Origin: JAFGWO01 sp965603295
GTDB taxonomy: Bacteria > BMS3Abin14
Length of the DNA: 50,893 nucleotides
Assembly (NCBI GenBank): GCA_965603295.1
Contig: CBFDCL010000003.1
Coordinates: 1-50,893, forward strand
Direction: 5' to 3'
Below the pieces are notes generated by a model. It made no database searches. It worked only from the letters and a program-made list of their open reading frames with translations, and was not told the DNA's origin. Shown here in pieces: positions 15,358 to 23,946 of the stretch (its first letter is position 1; each line of letters starts with the position of its first letter). A program made the position numbers and the translations under genes.

Positions 15358-18300
15358 ATGAGACATTTTTTCCCGATCCTCATCTACCCGATGTTCTTCC
15401 TGTCAGGCGCAGCGGCGCTCATGTACCAGGTCGTATGGGTCCGTTCTTTAAGCCTGGTCTTCGGAGGATCCCATCTTGCGGTGGCCACCGTCCTGTCGGT
15501 TTTTATGGCCGGCCTGGCCATTGGCGGTTATACCATCGGACGATATGCGGATCGGGTTAAAAATCAGTTGAGACTCTACGGCTGGCTTGAGATCGGGATC
15601 GCCCTTTTCGCAGTTCTGTTCTTCTTCTTAAACAGAGCCTACCCGGACATCTACAGGTTCCTGGCAAAGGGCAAGGACGACGCCTATCTCTACCTGACCC
15701 TCATCAGGATCCTCTTTTCAGTCGTTGTTCTTATCCCTCCGACGGTCCTCATGGGGGGCACCCTCCCTGTCTTGACGCGGCTTGTTTCGAGGCAACCAAG
15801 GTCGCTGCGCAAACACCTCTCCTTTCTTTACGGAATCAACACCTTTGGTGCCGTGCTTGGAGCCCTCACTGCCGGGTTCTATTTCCTTCGTTTTTATTCC
15901 GTTACAACGACACTTGCCTTGGCTATCGCCCTAAATATATCTATAGGAATCATCAGTCTCCTCCTGCAGCGCAAAAGGCAAGAGGTGCTTCAGGCGGATA
16001 AGGAAACAGTGGTACAGAAAGAAGCGGTGCCGATCGGTTCAGATTTCCATGAAAAATGCGAAGATAAGGTGAACCTCCTGCCCTTGAGGCTTGTGCTGCT
16101 GGGAGCGGGGGTCAGTGGTTTCTGTGCACTGGGATACGAGGTCCTCTGGACCAGGATGCTTGCCGTTGTGAGCGGTGCTACTGTCTATGCGTTTACCACG
16201 ATGCTGGCCGCTTTCCTGACCGGCATCGCCCTTGGAAGCGCCGTATTCGGTCTTATCCCGGGTGTCTTCCAGGTACGGGACAAGGGTGTTAAGAAATCTG
16301 TAGTGTGGTTCGGCATTATCCAGGTCGCCATCGGGATCCTGGCCCTCGTCGTGACGGTGCTGATCGGGGACCTGCCTGAAAATATGGTGCGAGTGCACAA
16401 CTTTTTAGCCGACCTGGGACTGACACCCGCGGAGGTAAGGATGCGGGCCAACTTCATCCTTGCCTTTACTTACATGCTCCTTCCAACCTTCTTCATGGGG
16501 GTCGCCTTTCCCCTTGCCGGTAAGATTCACGCCGCCCACAGGAAAAGGATTGGAGCTGCTGTGGGGGAGGTGTTGTTCTACAACACCGTCGGTGCGATCC
16601 TGGGAGCCACCATCAGCGGATTTGTTCTTATCTCCCTCTTCGGCATTGAGCGGTCCCTGCAGATGCTTGTTACTGTCAATATCGGGTTCGGTATTCTCGT
16701 GTGGGTCAGCGTTAGGGGCAAAAAGTTCTGGAACTGGTCCGTTGCAGCAGGGATGGCCGGTTTCCTGATCTTTCTCTCCCTCGATCAAAATACCTGGAAG
16801 CTCTGGAACAATGATCACTTTGCCATATTCCGCAGCAACGAGATGGCGAACTTTTTCGCACCGGAGCTGATCCCGCTGATGTCCGAATTTACCAATGTCC
16901 TGTATTACGGCGAAGGTCTGGAGACCATTGTAACCGTAACGAATGTCGGTGACAGGCACCAGAGTCTTATCGTTAACGGCAAGGTTGTGGCCACAAACAT
17001 ACCGCAGGACCTGCAGCTGCAGTTTTCCCTCGGGCACCTGCCCATGCTGCTCCATCCGGATCCCAAAAGGGTCCTGGTCGTCGGATTGGGCACCGGGATG
17101 ACCCTGGGCGCAGCCTCGGTCCACCCGAACGTCGAGGAACTTATCCTCGCCGAGATTGAACAAAAAGTGGTTCCCGCTGCCAGAACATTCGGGGACCTAA
17201 ACCACCATGTCCTGGACAACCCGAGCCTGAAGATCATTTATAACGACGGACGTAATTTCCTTTATACGACTGACTACAAGTTTGACGTCATCACCGCTGA
17301 TCCGATCCATCCCTGGGCGCAGGGGGCCAGCTACCTTTACACAGAAGAGTACTACAGGACAGTTTTAAAACATTTGTCCCCCAACGGCATAATGTGTCAA
17401 TGGCTCCCCCTCTACGAGTTATCAACCGTTGATTGGCGGTCTGTCGTGACTACGTTCCGTTCTGTTTTTCCGGAGGTTATGTTGTGGGTTACCCATTCTG
17501 ATGGCATACTGATCGGCAGCAAAGACCGGATTTTACTGGATGAACCGTACCTGGATAGCAGAATCGCCCACCCTGAGATCCATAAAGATCTGGCTCCTTT
17601 AATGATGGGGTCATCTGCGGATCTTCTGAGCTATTTTGTGTCAGGGACCGACGGATTGGAAAAATTCAGCAGCGGCGGCGTCCTTAATACGGACAATAAC
17701 CTTTACCTTGAATTTTCCGCTCCTCTCTCAGTGGGGATGCCCCGTGCGGGAAAAAATCTCAAAACCATCGTCACCTACCGGGAATCCATTCTACCCTACC
17801 TGACGCTTGCCAGTGGCAATGCACTTTCTGAAGGTCAGATCAGGCACTGGAAAACCATGGAAAAGGCAGCACGGTTGACCGATCAGGCTCAAATCCTGGT
17901 CTTGGAGGACAACTACAGGAGTGAGGAGTACGGGAGGCTGGCTTCCCTTCTGGATGAGAATTTTCCCGAGTACCCACCCTGGAAGTTTCTCAAAACCCAG
18001 GTTGCACGAAAGATCAGGTACATGGCCGCCCCTCTTCAGGGAATCAAGCTCATCTTTTCGGGCAAAGAGAAAGAGGAAATCATCGTTGCCATTTCAGCAA
18101 CAAAGATTACGTTGAGTGATGACGTGTCCGTGATCGTTCTTGCGGATCAAAATAAAAAAATTAAAGGTTATTTCAGGAACTTGAGTAGGGCTGACAATAC
18201 CAGCGCCCTGGTGGGCGCAAACCAGGTGCTGATTAAGATCAGAGAGATTTACCAGAAACAGATCAGAATAGCCGCTCAGGAGGGATTGAAGTATCCGGAT

Positions 18301-18363
18301 CAGAAAAGGACCATGGGAAAGATCGACAAATATCTGGGAAGTCTATCGAAAAGGATAAATTAA
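15358..18363 (+). CDS. Membrane-fused spermidine synthase-like protein
   Basis: A 1001-residue fusion. Residues 1-500 contain two sets of hydrophobic helices with MFS-like character (SGAAALMYQVVWVRSLSLVF and the related CALGYEVLWTRMLAVVSG, each opening a half). Residues about 550-760 form a polyamine-synthase Rossmann domain with the SAM loop VVGLGTGMT near 574 and, later, TADPIHPWAQGASYLY, where spermidine synthases carry the catalytic Asp. The last 220 residues (after about 780) are a helical extension I do not recognise. Fused MFS/spermidine synthases are widespread but mostly uncharacterised, so the aminopropyl transfer activity and substrate are uncertain. The ATG has only a weak AGGGAC upstream. 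It stands alone, with repeat-filled gaps on both sides. Confidence 0.85.
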   Translation: MRHFFPILIYPMFFLSGAAALMYQVVWVRSLSLVFGGSHLAVATVLSVFMAGLAIGGYTIGRYADRVKNQLRLYGWLEIGIALFAVLFFFLNRAYPDIYRFLAKGKDDAYLYLTLIRILFSVVVLIPPTVLMGGTLPVLTRLVSRQPRSLRKHLSFLYGINTFGAVLGALTAGFYFLRFYSVTTTLALAIALNISIGIISLLLQRKRQEVLQADKETVVQKEAVPIGSDFHEKCEDKVNLLPLRLVLLGAGVSGFCALGYEVLWTRMLAVVSGATVYAFTTMLAAFLTGIALGSAVFGLIPGVFQVRDKGVKKSVVWFGIIQVAIGILALVVTVLIGDLPENMVRVHNFLADLGLTPAEVRMRANFILAFTYMLLPTFFMGVAFPLAGKIHAAHRKRIGAAVGEVLFYNTVGAILGATISGFVLISLFGIERSLQMLVTVNIGFGILVWVSVRGKKFWNWSVAAGMAGFLIFLSLDQNTWKLWNNDHFAIFRSNEMANFFAPELIPLMSEFTNVLYYGEGLETIVTVTNVGDRHQSLIVNGKVVATNIPQDLQLQFSLGHLPMLLHPDPKRVLVVGLGTGMTLGAASVHPNVEELILAEIEQKVVPAARTFGDLNHHVLDNPSLKIIYNDGRNFLYTTDYKFDVITADPIHPWAQGASYLYTEEYYRTVLKHLSPNGIMCQWLPLYELSTVDWRSVVTTFRSVFPEVMLWVTHSDGILIGSKDRILLDEPYLDSRIAHPEIHKDLAPLMMGSSADLLSYFVSGTDGLEKFSSGGVLNTDNNLYLEFSAPLSVGMPRAGKNLKTIVTYRESILPYLTLASGNALSEGQIRHWKTMEKAARLTDQAQILVLEDNYRSEEYGRLASLLDENFPEYPPWKFLKTQVARKIRYMAAPLQGIKLIFSGKEKEEIIVAISATKITLSDDVSVIVLADQNKKIKGYFRNLSRADNTSALVGANQVLIKIREIYQKQIRIAAQEGLKYPDQKRTMGKIDKYLGSLSKRIN

Positions 18364-18741
18364 TCGGGGATTGAAAAATGAGGATTTTTGTCTGCCGTTT
18401 GCATTTTACTGTTTGCTGTTTGAAGTTAAGTTCCATGATTGGAAATTTGCCCGCTCTGAGCAAGTGTCCACTCGTCGAAGGGCAATTTGTGATTGATTTT
18501 TTCCGATCACCAGTCCCCAGCCTGTCCTGACCCTTGCGAAGGATCACTAATCACTGCTTGTGTCCTCTGGACCTTGGACCAACTTTCGCTCAAGGCAACC
18601 GATGACAATGACAAGATAATGGTCAGACACCTAACGCAGTTTTAGCCCGCTGTTGATATTCTTCCAATCGGGATTATGCTTGTAATATAAAGGACCCGGG
18701 GCGAAGCAGCCCCGTTCTTATTCTCCGGGAGAAAGGCACCC
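18364..18741 (+). other. Intergenic region with hairpin before the PhnD-like gene
   Basis: The first 180 bases hold degenerate repeat words (GTTTGCTGTTTG, AATCACT). Near the gene there is a possible promoter, TTGATA at 18653 and TATGCT at 18675 with 16 bases between, followed by a perfect CGGGGC/GCCCCG hairpin at 18697-18714 and then TTCTTATT. That resembles a leader terminator in front of the PhnD-like gene, though the T-run is broken. Confidence 0.4.
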
Positions 18742-19704
18742 ATGAAAACCTTTTGCTGCCGCCCAATCTCAACGCATTCAAGATCAGCGGTTGCTGGTCC
18801 ACTGATACTCCTTGTCGCCCTTCTGACCTTGATTTTTTTCGGATGCACATCCCAAAAGGACGGTCCCGAACCGGTAACGGAGGAATACACCCGGACCCTT
18901 ACCATCGGTCTCATACCGGAACACAATATCTTCAAACAGATGGAAAGGTATAAACCGCTGAGCGCCTATCTTTCGGAAAAAACCGGAGTGGGGATCGAAC
19001 TGAAAATTCTCTCCCAGTACGGTAACATCATCAACAATTTTAACACCCTGGACCTTGACGGAGCCTTTTTTGGCAGCTTCACCTACGCACTGGCTCACAC
19101 GAGAATTGCCGTCGAAACTCTGGCAAGGCCTGAAAACTCTGAAGGGGTGTCCACCTACCACGGGATGATCTTCGTCAGGAAAGACAGCCCGATCGACTCT
19201 GCGGCCTTGATGAAGGGCAAACGTTTTGCCTTCGTTGACAAAGCCACCACCGCGGGTTATCTCCTCCCTCTCAAGTATTTCAGGGAGAACGGTATCGAGG
19301 ATTATCAGGACTATTTTTCGGAGACCTATTTCACCGGGACCCACGAGGACGCCGTGTACGACGTCCTGAACGGGAAGGCGGATATCGGGGCCGCCAAGAA
19401 CACCGTTTTCTACCGTCTGGCCCACATCGACAGGAGGATTCTTGAAGAACTGAGGATTATCGATCGATCACCTGAAGTTCCCGAGAACGCCCTGGCCCTC
19501 AAATCCGATCTCGACGAGTCACTGAGATCAAGGATCAGGGATGTCCTGCTGGGAATGGATCAGGATCCGGAGGGAAGACGTGTGCTGAAGGGGTTCGGCC
19601 AGTCGAGGTTCATCGAAACCACCAATCAGGATTACGATCCGGTTTTCAAATACGCGGAAGCGGTGGGGCTGGATCTGGCCACTTATGACTGGATGAACGA
19701 CTGA
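18742..19704 (+). CDS. PhnD-like periplasmic substrate-binding lipoprotein
   Basis: A 320-residue lipoprotein (hydrophobic segment ending LIFFGC, lipidated Cys near 35). The body is a PhnD/SsuA/transferrin-type binding fold: LTIGLIPEHN opening strand, ERYKPLSAYLSEKTGVGIEL, LDGAFFGSFTYALAH, and KGKRFAFVDKATTAGYLLP, hallmarks of phosphate/phosphonate-type binding proteins. No permease or ATPase follows. Instead the stop overlaps the start of a sensor kinase (TGATG), so it probably presents a ligand to the kinase rather than feeding a transporter. The ligand cannot be predicted; oxyanions are typical of the family. The start is supported by GGAGAAAGG upstream. Function as a sensory accessory protein is inferred from gene order. 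Confidence 0.87.
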   Translation: MKTFCCRPISTHSRSAVAGPLILLVALLTLIFFGCTSQKDGPEPVTEEYTRTLTIGLIPEHNIFKQMERYKPLSAYLSEKTGVGIELKILSQYGNIINNFNTLDLDGAFFGSFTYALAHTRIAVETLARPENSEGVSTYHGMIFVRKDSPIDSAALMKGKRFAFVDKATTAGYLLPLKYFRENGIEDYQDYFSETYFTGTHEDAVYDVLNGKADIGAAKNTVFYRLAHIDRRILEELRIIDRSPEVPENALALKSDLDESLRSRIRDVLLGMDQDPEGRRVLKGFGQSRFIETTNQDYDPVFKYAEAVGLDLATYDWMND

Positions 19705-21170
19705 TGAAAAAAAAGCTCCTCATAGTGCTCCTTATTTTATCCACAGTCCCTGTCCTGGTCAGTGCCTACGTCATCATCTCCACTGGAAAGGCCACGCGTA
19801 GTCTTCACACCCTGATCCAGCTTCACCAAGTGGCGAACTTAAGGGAGAAAATGCGCGATCAGATCATCCTCCTCCAGCACGACTTGCAACTCAAACAGAC
19901 GCGCAACGCCAGGGATCTCGACACTCTCGTGTCCCATGTGGAGGCTATGAGCAACACCCTCAACTCATGTTTCCATTGCCATCACTCCAGTGAGGTAACC
20001 GCCAGGCTGGATGGACTCCTTGAGGGCACCCAGATCTATAAGCAGGCGCTTAGCCGCGTTTATACCATCAGAGCGAACAAAATCAGGCTGATAAAGGAGG
20101 AAAACAACGCTTTCATGATCGGCGAGAACCTGATCCGGGAAGTGGATGAGATACTTAATTTAACCAACCTCAAACTCGATAAAAAGACGCAGATGGTTCT
20201 CGGGGGCATTGATCGTTCCAAAAACGTCCTCATCATTTTTTCTTTTCTTATTTTCTTTCTTGTCATTGGGGTTTCCACCTGGTTTTACATCAATTTTTCA
20301 AGGCCCATTTCCGCCATCGTGAACGCGACGAACCGACTGAAAGAGGGAAACCTGGATTACAGGATTGTGGGGTTAAAGGACGAATTCGGTGAGGTCGCCC
20401 GTTCCTTTAATGAGATGTCCCGGTCTTTGGAGGAGACCATGCAGAAGATGATGCGGACCGAGCAGATGGCTGTTATGGGTGAGATGGCCTCCCGGTTGGC
20501 CCACGAGATCAAAAACCCTATCACCGGGATCAAGCTGGCAGCCGAAGCCGTCCGAGACGAAGCCGATCTTCCGGAGGAGTTCAAAGATCTTTGCACGAGC
20601 ACCATCACCCAGATAAAAAATATTGAAAAACTGATGAAGGGTCTCTTGAACTTCGCGAAACCTCCCACCCCACACCTTGAGAGGGAAAATATTAACAGTA
20701 TCATTGACACGACTTTCTCAACCATGAAAGTCCTCGTGGATGAAAGGGCTAAAAAACGGGAACAAGGAGAACCTGTCATTCTCGTCAAGGAACTGGATGA
20801 TGATCTGCCTCCCATAATGACCGATGCTTCCCAGGTTCACCAGATTCTCCTTAACCTTATGCTCAACGCATTGGACGCCATTTCAGGAGGAGGAACGGTC
20901 CGGGTAAGAAGTTCCACTTCACCTGAGGAAGGCTTCGTGAAAGTGGAAATTTCGGATACAGGGTACGGTTTCAGTGCCCAGGAGGCCGAAAAGATCTTTC
21001 AGCCGTTTTATTCAACGAAGAGAAAGGGAACCGGTTTGGGGCTTGCCATCGTGAAAAGGCTTACCGATCTTCTCGGGGGAAAGATCCGCTTTTCCAGCGA
21101 TGAGGGGGTGGGAACAACGTTCACGATCTGCCTTCCCATTGAACCGCAAGGGAGTGTTGAGAAAAAATGA
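19704..21170 (+). CDS. Sensor histidine kinase with periplasmic c-type heme motif
   Basis: A 488-residue kinase. TM1 is residues 4-25 and TM2 about 174-196, enclosing a helical periplasmic domain with a CFHCH motif (C89, C92, H93), followed by another His, so covalent heme binding is likely. A HAMP linker (about 197-250) leads to the HisKA domain with RLAHEIKNP (H267) and a HATPase domain with N-box (LLNLMLNALDA), G1 (SDTGYGFS) and G2 (GTGLGLAI). The stop overlaps the start of the regulator gene by 4 bases, and the start overlaps the PhnD-like gene, so the three are translationally coupled. Sensing of redox state, or of a gas such as NO, through the heme is inferred. Heme-bearing periplasmic sensors are known in Geobacter, but with PAS-type folds. 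Confidence 0.93.
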   Translation: MKKKLLIVLLILSTVPVLVSAYVIISTGKATRSLHTLIQLHQVANLREKMRDQIILLQHDLQLKQTRNARDLDTLVSHVEAMSNTLNSCFHCHHSSEVTARLDGLLEGTQIYKQALSRVYTIRANKIRLIKEENNAFMIGENLIREVDEILNLTNLKLDKKTQMVLGGIDRSKNVLIIFSFLIFFLVIGVSTWFYINFSRPISAIVNATNRLKEGNLDYRIVGLKDEFGEVARSFNEMSRSLEETMQKMMRTEQMAVMGEMASRLAHEIKNPITGIKLAAEAVRDEADLPEEFKDLCTSTITQIKNIEKLMKGLLNFAKPPTPHLERENINSIIDTTFSTMKVLVDERAKKREQGEPVILVKELDDDLPPIMTDASQVHQILLNLMLNALDAISGGGTVRVRSSTSPEEGFVKVEISDTGYGFSAQEAEKIFQPFYSTKRKGTGLGLAIVKRLTDLLGGKIRFSSDEGVGTTFTICLPIEPQGSVEKK

Positions 21171-22555
21171 AAAGCAAGGGGCGTATTTTCATTATTGACG
21201 ATGATGCCCTCATTGTCTCGGCCACCACCCGGTTCCTGGAACGGACGGGTTTTGAGGTCCGATCGAGCGGGGATGCCGAGGATCTCGAAGCGGGCATCGG
21301 CTCCTTTTCACCCGATGTCCTCATCCTCGATATCGGTCTTCCGGGAAAAAGCGGCCTCGAAGCCCTCAAAGACATCCGGGAAATGAACAAGGAAATTCCC
21401 GTGATCATGCTCACAGCCGACGACACCGTGGAAACAGCCATCCAGGCCATGAAAATCGGAGCAACGGATTATCTGACCAAACCTTTTGAGACGGAAAGGC
21501 TGAAAGTTGTCATCGACCATCTTATGGAGAGGGAAAACCTTCAGAGGAAGGTTGACTACCTGACCCTTCTCAGTTCCACGGTTTTCCAGGAAGAGTTTAT
21601 CGGGGACTCCCAGGCCATCAGGCAGCTTAAAGAGAAAGCGATGAAATTGGCTGAAACCAAGGTTTCCACCGTCCTTATCTCCGGTGACAGCGGCACCGGC
21701 AAAGAGCTCATGGCCAAATATATTCACAATATCATTCACAGGGACCAGGAGGCGAACGAAGCTCCCTTTGTCGCCATCAACTGCGCTGCCATACCGGAAA
21801 ACCTCATCGAAAGCGAACTGTTCGGACACGTGAAGGGATCCTTTACTGATGCAAAGGAAGATAAAAGAGGAATGTTTGAATTGGCGAACAACGGTTCTCT
21901 CTTGCTCGATGAGATCGGGGAAATGAAACTCGACCTGCAGAGTAAAATGCTGCGGGTGCTAGAGGAGAGATCCGTGCGCCGCATCGGCGGTAAAAGCAGC
22001 ACCCCTGTCGATGTGACCGTGATTGCCACCACCAACGTCGACATATCCCAAAGCGTGGATGAGGGACGTTTCCGGAGCGACCTGTACTACCGTCTGAGTG
22101 CCTTCGAGTTCCATGTCCCCCCCCTGAAAGACAGGGTTGAGGACATCATGCCCCTGGCATTTTACTTCGCCCGGCTTTATTCCCAAAAATATCAGAAGCG
22201 GCCCATCCAGGACTTCTCACCCCCGGCCCGGCGGATGATGACCCTTTACCATTGGCCGGGGAACGTCCGGGAACTGAGAAACACGATAGAGCGTATCGTT
22301 GTGCTCGAAGGCTCCGATATGGTCACACCCGATCATCTCCCCAAGGAACTGATCCTTCGGGAAGGGTCTGCACTTCAGGTGGATGGTTCAGGGATCCAGT
22401 TTCCGGAGGAGGGGATCTCCCTCGAGGAGGTGGAAAAGGGACTCATCGTTCAGGCGTTGAAAAGGTCGGGAAACAACAGGGCTAGAGCGGCCAGGCTCCT
22501 GTCGGTGGGCTACGACGCCCTTCGGTACAAGATCGGGAAATACGGATTGGAATAG
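21167..22555 (+). CDS. NtrC-family sigma-54-dependent response regulator
   Basis: A 462-residue regulator in three domains: a receiver with IIDDD, phospho-acceptor D55 (LILDIGLPG) and Lys (TKPFE); an AAA+ domain with Walker A GDSGTGKE (173-180) and Walker B LLLDEIGEM; and a C-terminal Fis-type helix-turn-helix (RSGNNRARAARLLSVGYDAL). The sigma-54-contacting loop reads GSFTDA (224-229) instead of the usual GAFTGA; A-to-S and G-to-D variants occur in active members, so it is probably functional. It is coupled to the heme kinase (ATGA overlap), its obvious partner. Targets are promoters with -24/-12 elements; the nearest candidate is at 14046-14061, before the cytochrome locus. That link is a hypothesis. 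Confidence 0.93.
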   Translation: MKSKGRIFIIDDDALIVSATTRFLERTGFEVRSSGDAEDLEAGIGSFSPDVLILDIGLPGKSGLEALKDIREMNKEIPVIMLTADDTVETAIQAMKIGATDYLTKPFETERLKVVIDHLMERENLQRKVDYLTLLSSTVFQEEFIGDSQAIRQLKEKAMKLAETKVSTVLISGDSGTGKELMAKYIHNIIHRDQEANEAPFVAINCAAIPENLIESELFGHVKGSFTDAKEDKRGMFELANNGSLLLDEIGEMKLDLQSKMLRVLEERSVRRIGGKSSTPVDVTVIATTNVDISQSVDEGRFRSDLYYRLSAFEFHVPPLKDRVEDIMPLAFYFARLYSQKYQKRPIQDFSPPARRMMTLYHWPGNVRELRNTIERIVVLEGSDMVTPDHLPKELILREGSALQVDGSGIQFPEEGISLEEVEKGLIVQALKRSGNNRARAARLLSVGYDALRYKIGKYGLE

Positions 22556-22906
22556 GGGAACGGGTTGAGGGTTCAGAACTACGGTTTGAGAGTTTGAAAG
22601 TTTGAGAGTTTGTGGTTTGAAGTTGCGGGAAAACACGTTGGACGTTTGACGTTCGACGTTGGACCTTTCTTTTTTGTCTGAAGTTTGAAATTGCGGTTTT
22701 TACAACAGTGCACCGGTGCACATGTGCACTTTTTCAATTCTGAGATTTGAGATCTGAGATTTGAGATTACTCACCAATTACCAATCACCGGTAACCGATC
22801 ACCGTTTTTCACGTTAAACCCCTGCCCACCATAGCTTCAGCGACGCTGGATTAAACGTTAAACCGAGGTTCAACCTCAACTCTCAAACTTTCAAACTTTC
22901 AAACTC
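22556..22906. other. Convergent intergenic region filled with repeats
   Basis: Between the convergent regulator and DHH genes. It contains tracts of the word GTTTGAAAGTTTGAGAG (22570-22625), GTTGGACGTTTGACGTT (22636-22665), a GTGCAC-rich element (listed separately), ATTTGAGATCTGAG words and, at the right end, the inverse orientation words CTCAAACTTTCAAAC. No gene is apparent. Confidence 0.6.
22691..22759. repeat. GTGCAC element, copy A
   Basis: A 69-base intergenic element with a second copy at 38259-38335. The two share the left flank TTGCGGTTTTTACA, a core of overlapping GTGCAC palindromes and the right flank CAATTCTGAGATTTGAGATC. This copy lacks one 8-base GTGCACTC-like unit present in the other. 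AGTGCAC pairs with GTGCACT followed by TTTTT, so on the plus strand it could act as a terminator for the two-component operon. Confidence 0.75.
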
Positions 22907-23905
22907 TCAAACTATTTTTTCCATCCCCTTCCACATTTCGAGGATCCGGCCGATGGTTTCCTCTTTGACCTTCAGCATCTCGTCCTTGCTGCGGCACGCG
23001 ATGCGCCCCGCCCCGGCGCCAGGATGCCCGTCCCCGATGTTCAGGGTGCGCATGATCTCGCCGATGTCCTTACAGTGTTCCATTCTGTTCATGAGAAAAG
23101 ACAGGGACATGGAAAAAGACAGGTCGTTGGTCTTCCTTCCCCCTGCGAAACTGTTGGTCACCATCAGGACGCCCAGTGATTCCGGGTGCAGGATGAACGC
23201 CGCCCCGCGCATCACCTCCGGCCTCCTGTTGTGCCGGGTCAGATCCACCACAACGAGTTCACGCTCGGGATCATCCGGGTGAAAAGAGGAATCCTGCTCG
23301 AAAAGACGGATGCTCTTTTCCTCCAGGACCCTGTATTTCTCGGCCATCGCATGAACCTGCTCGTCCTGGAGGGCCTGGGCCATGGACCCATTTTTCAGCA
23401 GACGCACCAGCTTTTCCAGATAGGCGTAGCTTCCCCGTTCCAGAGAAGCAGCATAGATGGAATCGGAAAGCCGGCGATCCGGGGTGGGTTCTTGCCATTC
23501 CTCCATGGTGCGATAGTCAAAGGAATCCACCCGGTCGGTTCCGGCCACCGTTTCCCCGATGAACTCCGGAAAATCCACCTTCCCCTGGAAATAATCGTGG
23601 ATCACCCTCGCGCAGGACGGTTCGGGGGCAAACCGGCCGGGTACGTCTCCGGGGTCAATCCCTCTGAGGTTCAGGTCCTGCAGGTTGCCGCTGTGATGAT
23701 CGAACCACATTCCCACCCGCACCGGGCAGGGAAGATCGCAGACCACGTCCCGTTCGGTGGTCGGGGTTTTGCCGTTCTGGACGGAAACCGGCCCCGTGAA
23801 GAAGAAATGGTCGATACCCAGGGAAAGGGAAAGCAGGGCGGCACTCACCACCCCGTCGAGATCGTCGTGGGTCACGATGCGAGTAAGAGTAATTTCAGAT
23901 TTCAA
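22907..23905 (-). CDS. DHH-family phosphoesterase-like protein
   Basis: A 332-residue protein with DHH-superfamily landmarks: THDDLDGVVSAAL near residue 12 (metal-binding Asp pair), VCDLP near 56, the diagnostic DHHSGN near 70, and a C-terminal GDGHPGAGAGRI resembling the substrate-binding GGHxxAAG of DHHA1 domains. Such enzymes hydrolyse phosphodiesters or pyrophosphate bonds (RecJ, NrnA, exopolyphosphatase-like). The exact substrate is not evident; nanoRNase or exopolyphosphatase-type activity is most likely. The start is uncertain: the 23905 codon is TTG and lies inside a tract of repeated ATTTCAAATTTC words, with no ribosome-binding site; a GTG ten codons downstream is possible. It follows the LeuA-domain gene by about 40 bases. 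Confidence 0.82.
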   Translation of the reverse strand: MKSEITLTRIVTHDDLDGVVSAALLSLSLGIDHFFFTGPVSVQNGKTPTTERDVVCDLPCPVRVGMWFDHHSGNLQDLNLRGIDPGDVPGRFAPEPSCARVIHDYFQGKVDFPEFIGETVAGTDRVDSFDYRTMEEWQEPTPDRRLSDSIYAASLERGSYAYLEKLVRLLKNGSMAQALQDEQVHAMAEKYRVLEEKSIRLFEQDSSFHPDDPERELVVVDLTRHNRRPEVMRGAAFILHPESLGVLMVTNSFAGGRKTNDLSFSMSLSFLMNRMEHCKDIGEIMRTLNIGDGHPGAGAGRIACRSKDEMLKVKEETIGRILEMWKGMEKIV

Positions 23906-23946
23906 ATTTCAAATTCCAGATTTCAGGAGCCAGGAGCAAGAAGATT

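Noticed and set aside
22556..22906. Possible CRISPR array, because of regularly repeated words
   Set aside because: Units are 7-8 bases, degenerate and without unique spacers, and no cas genes are in the window.
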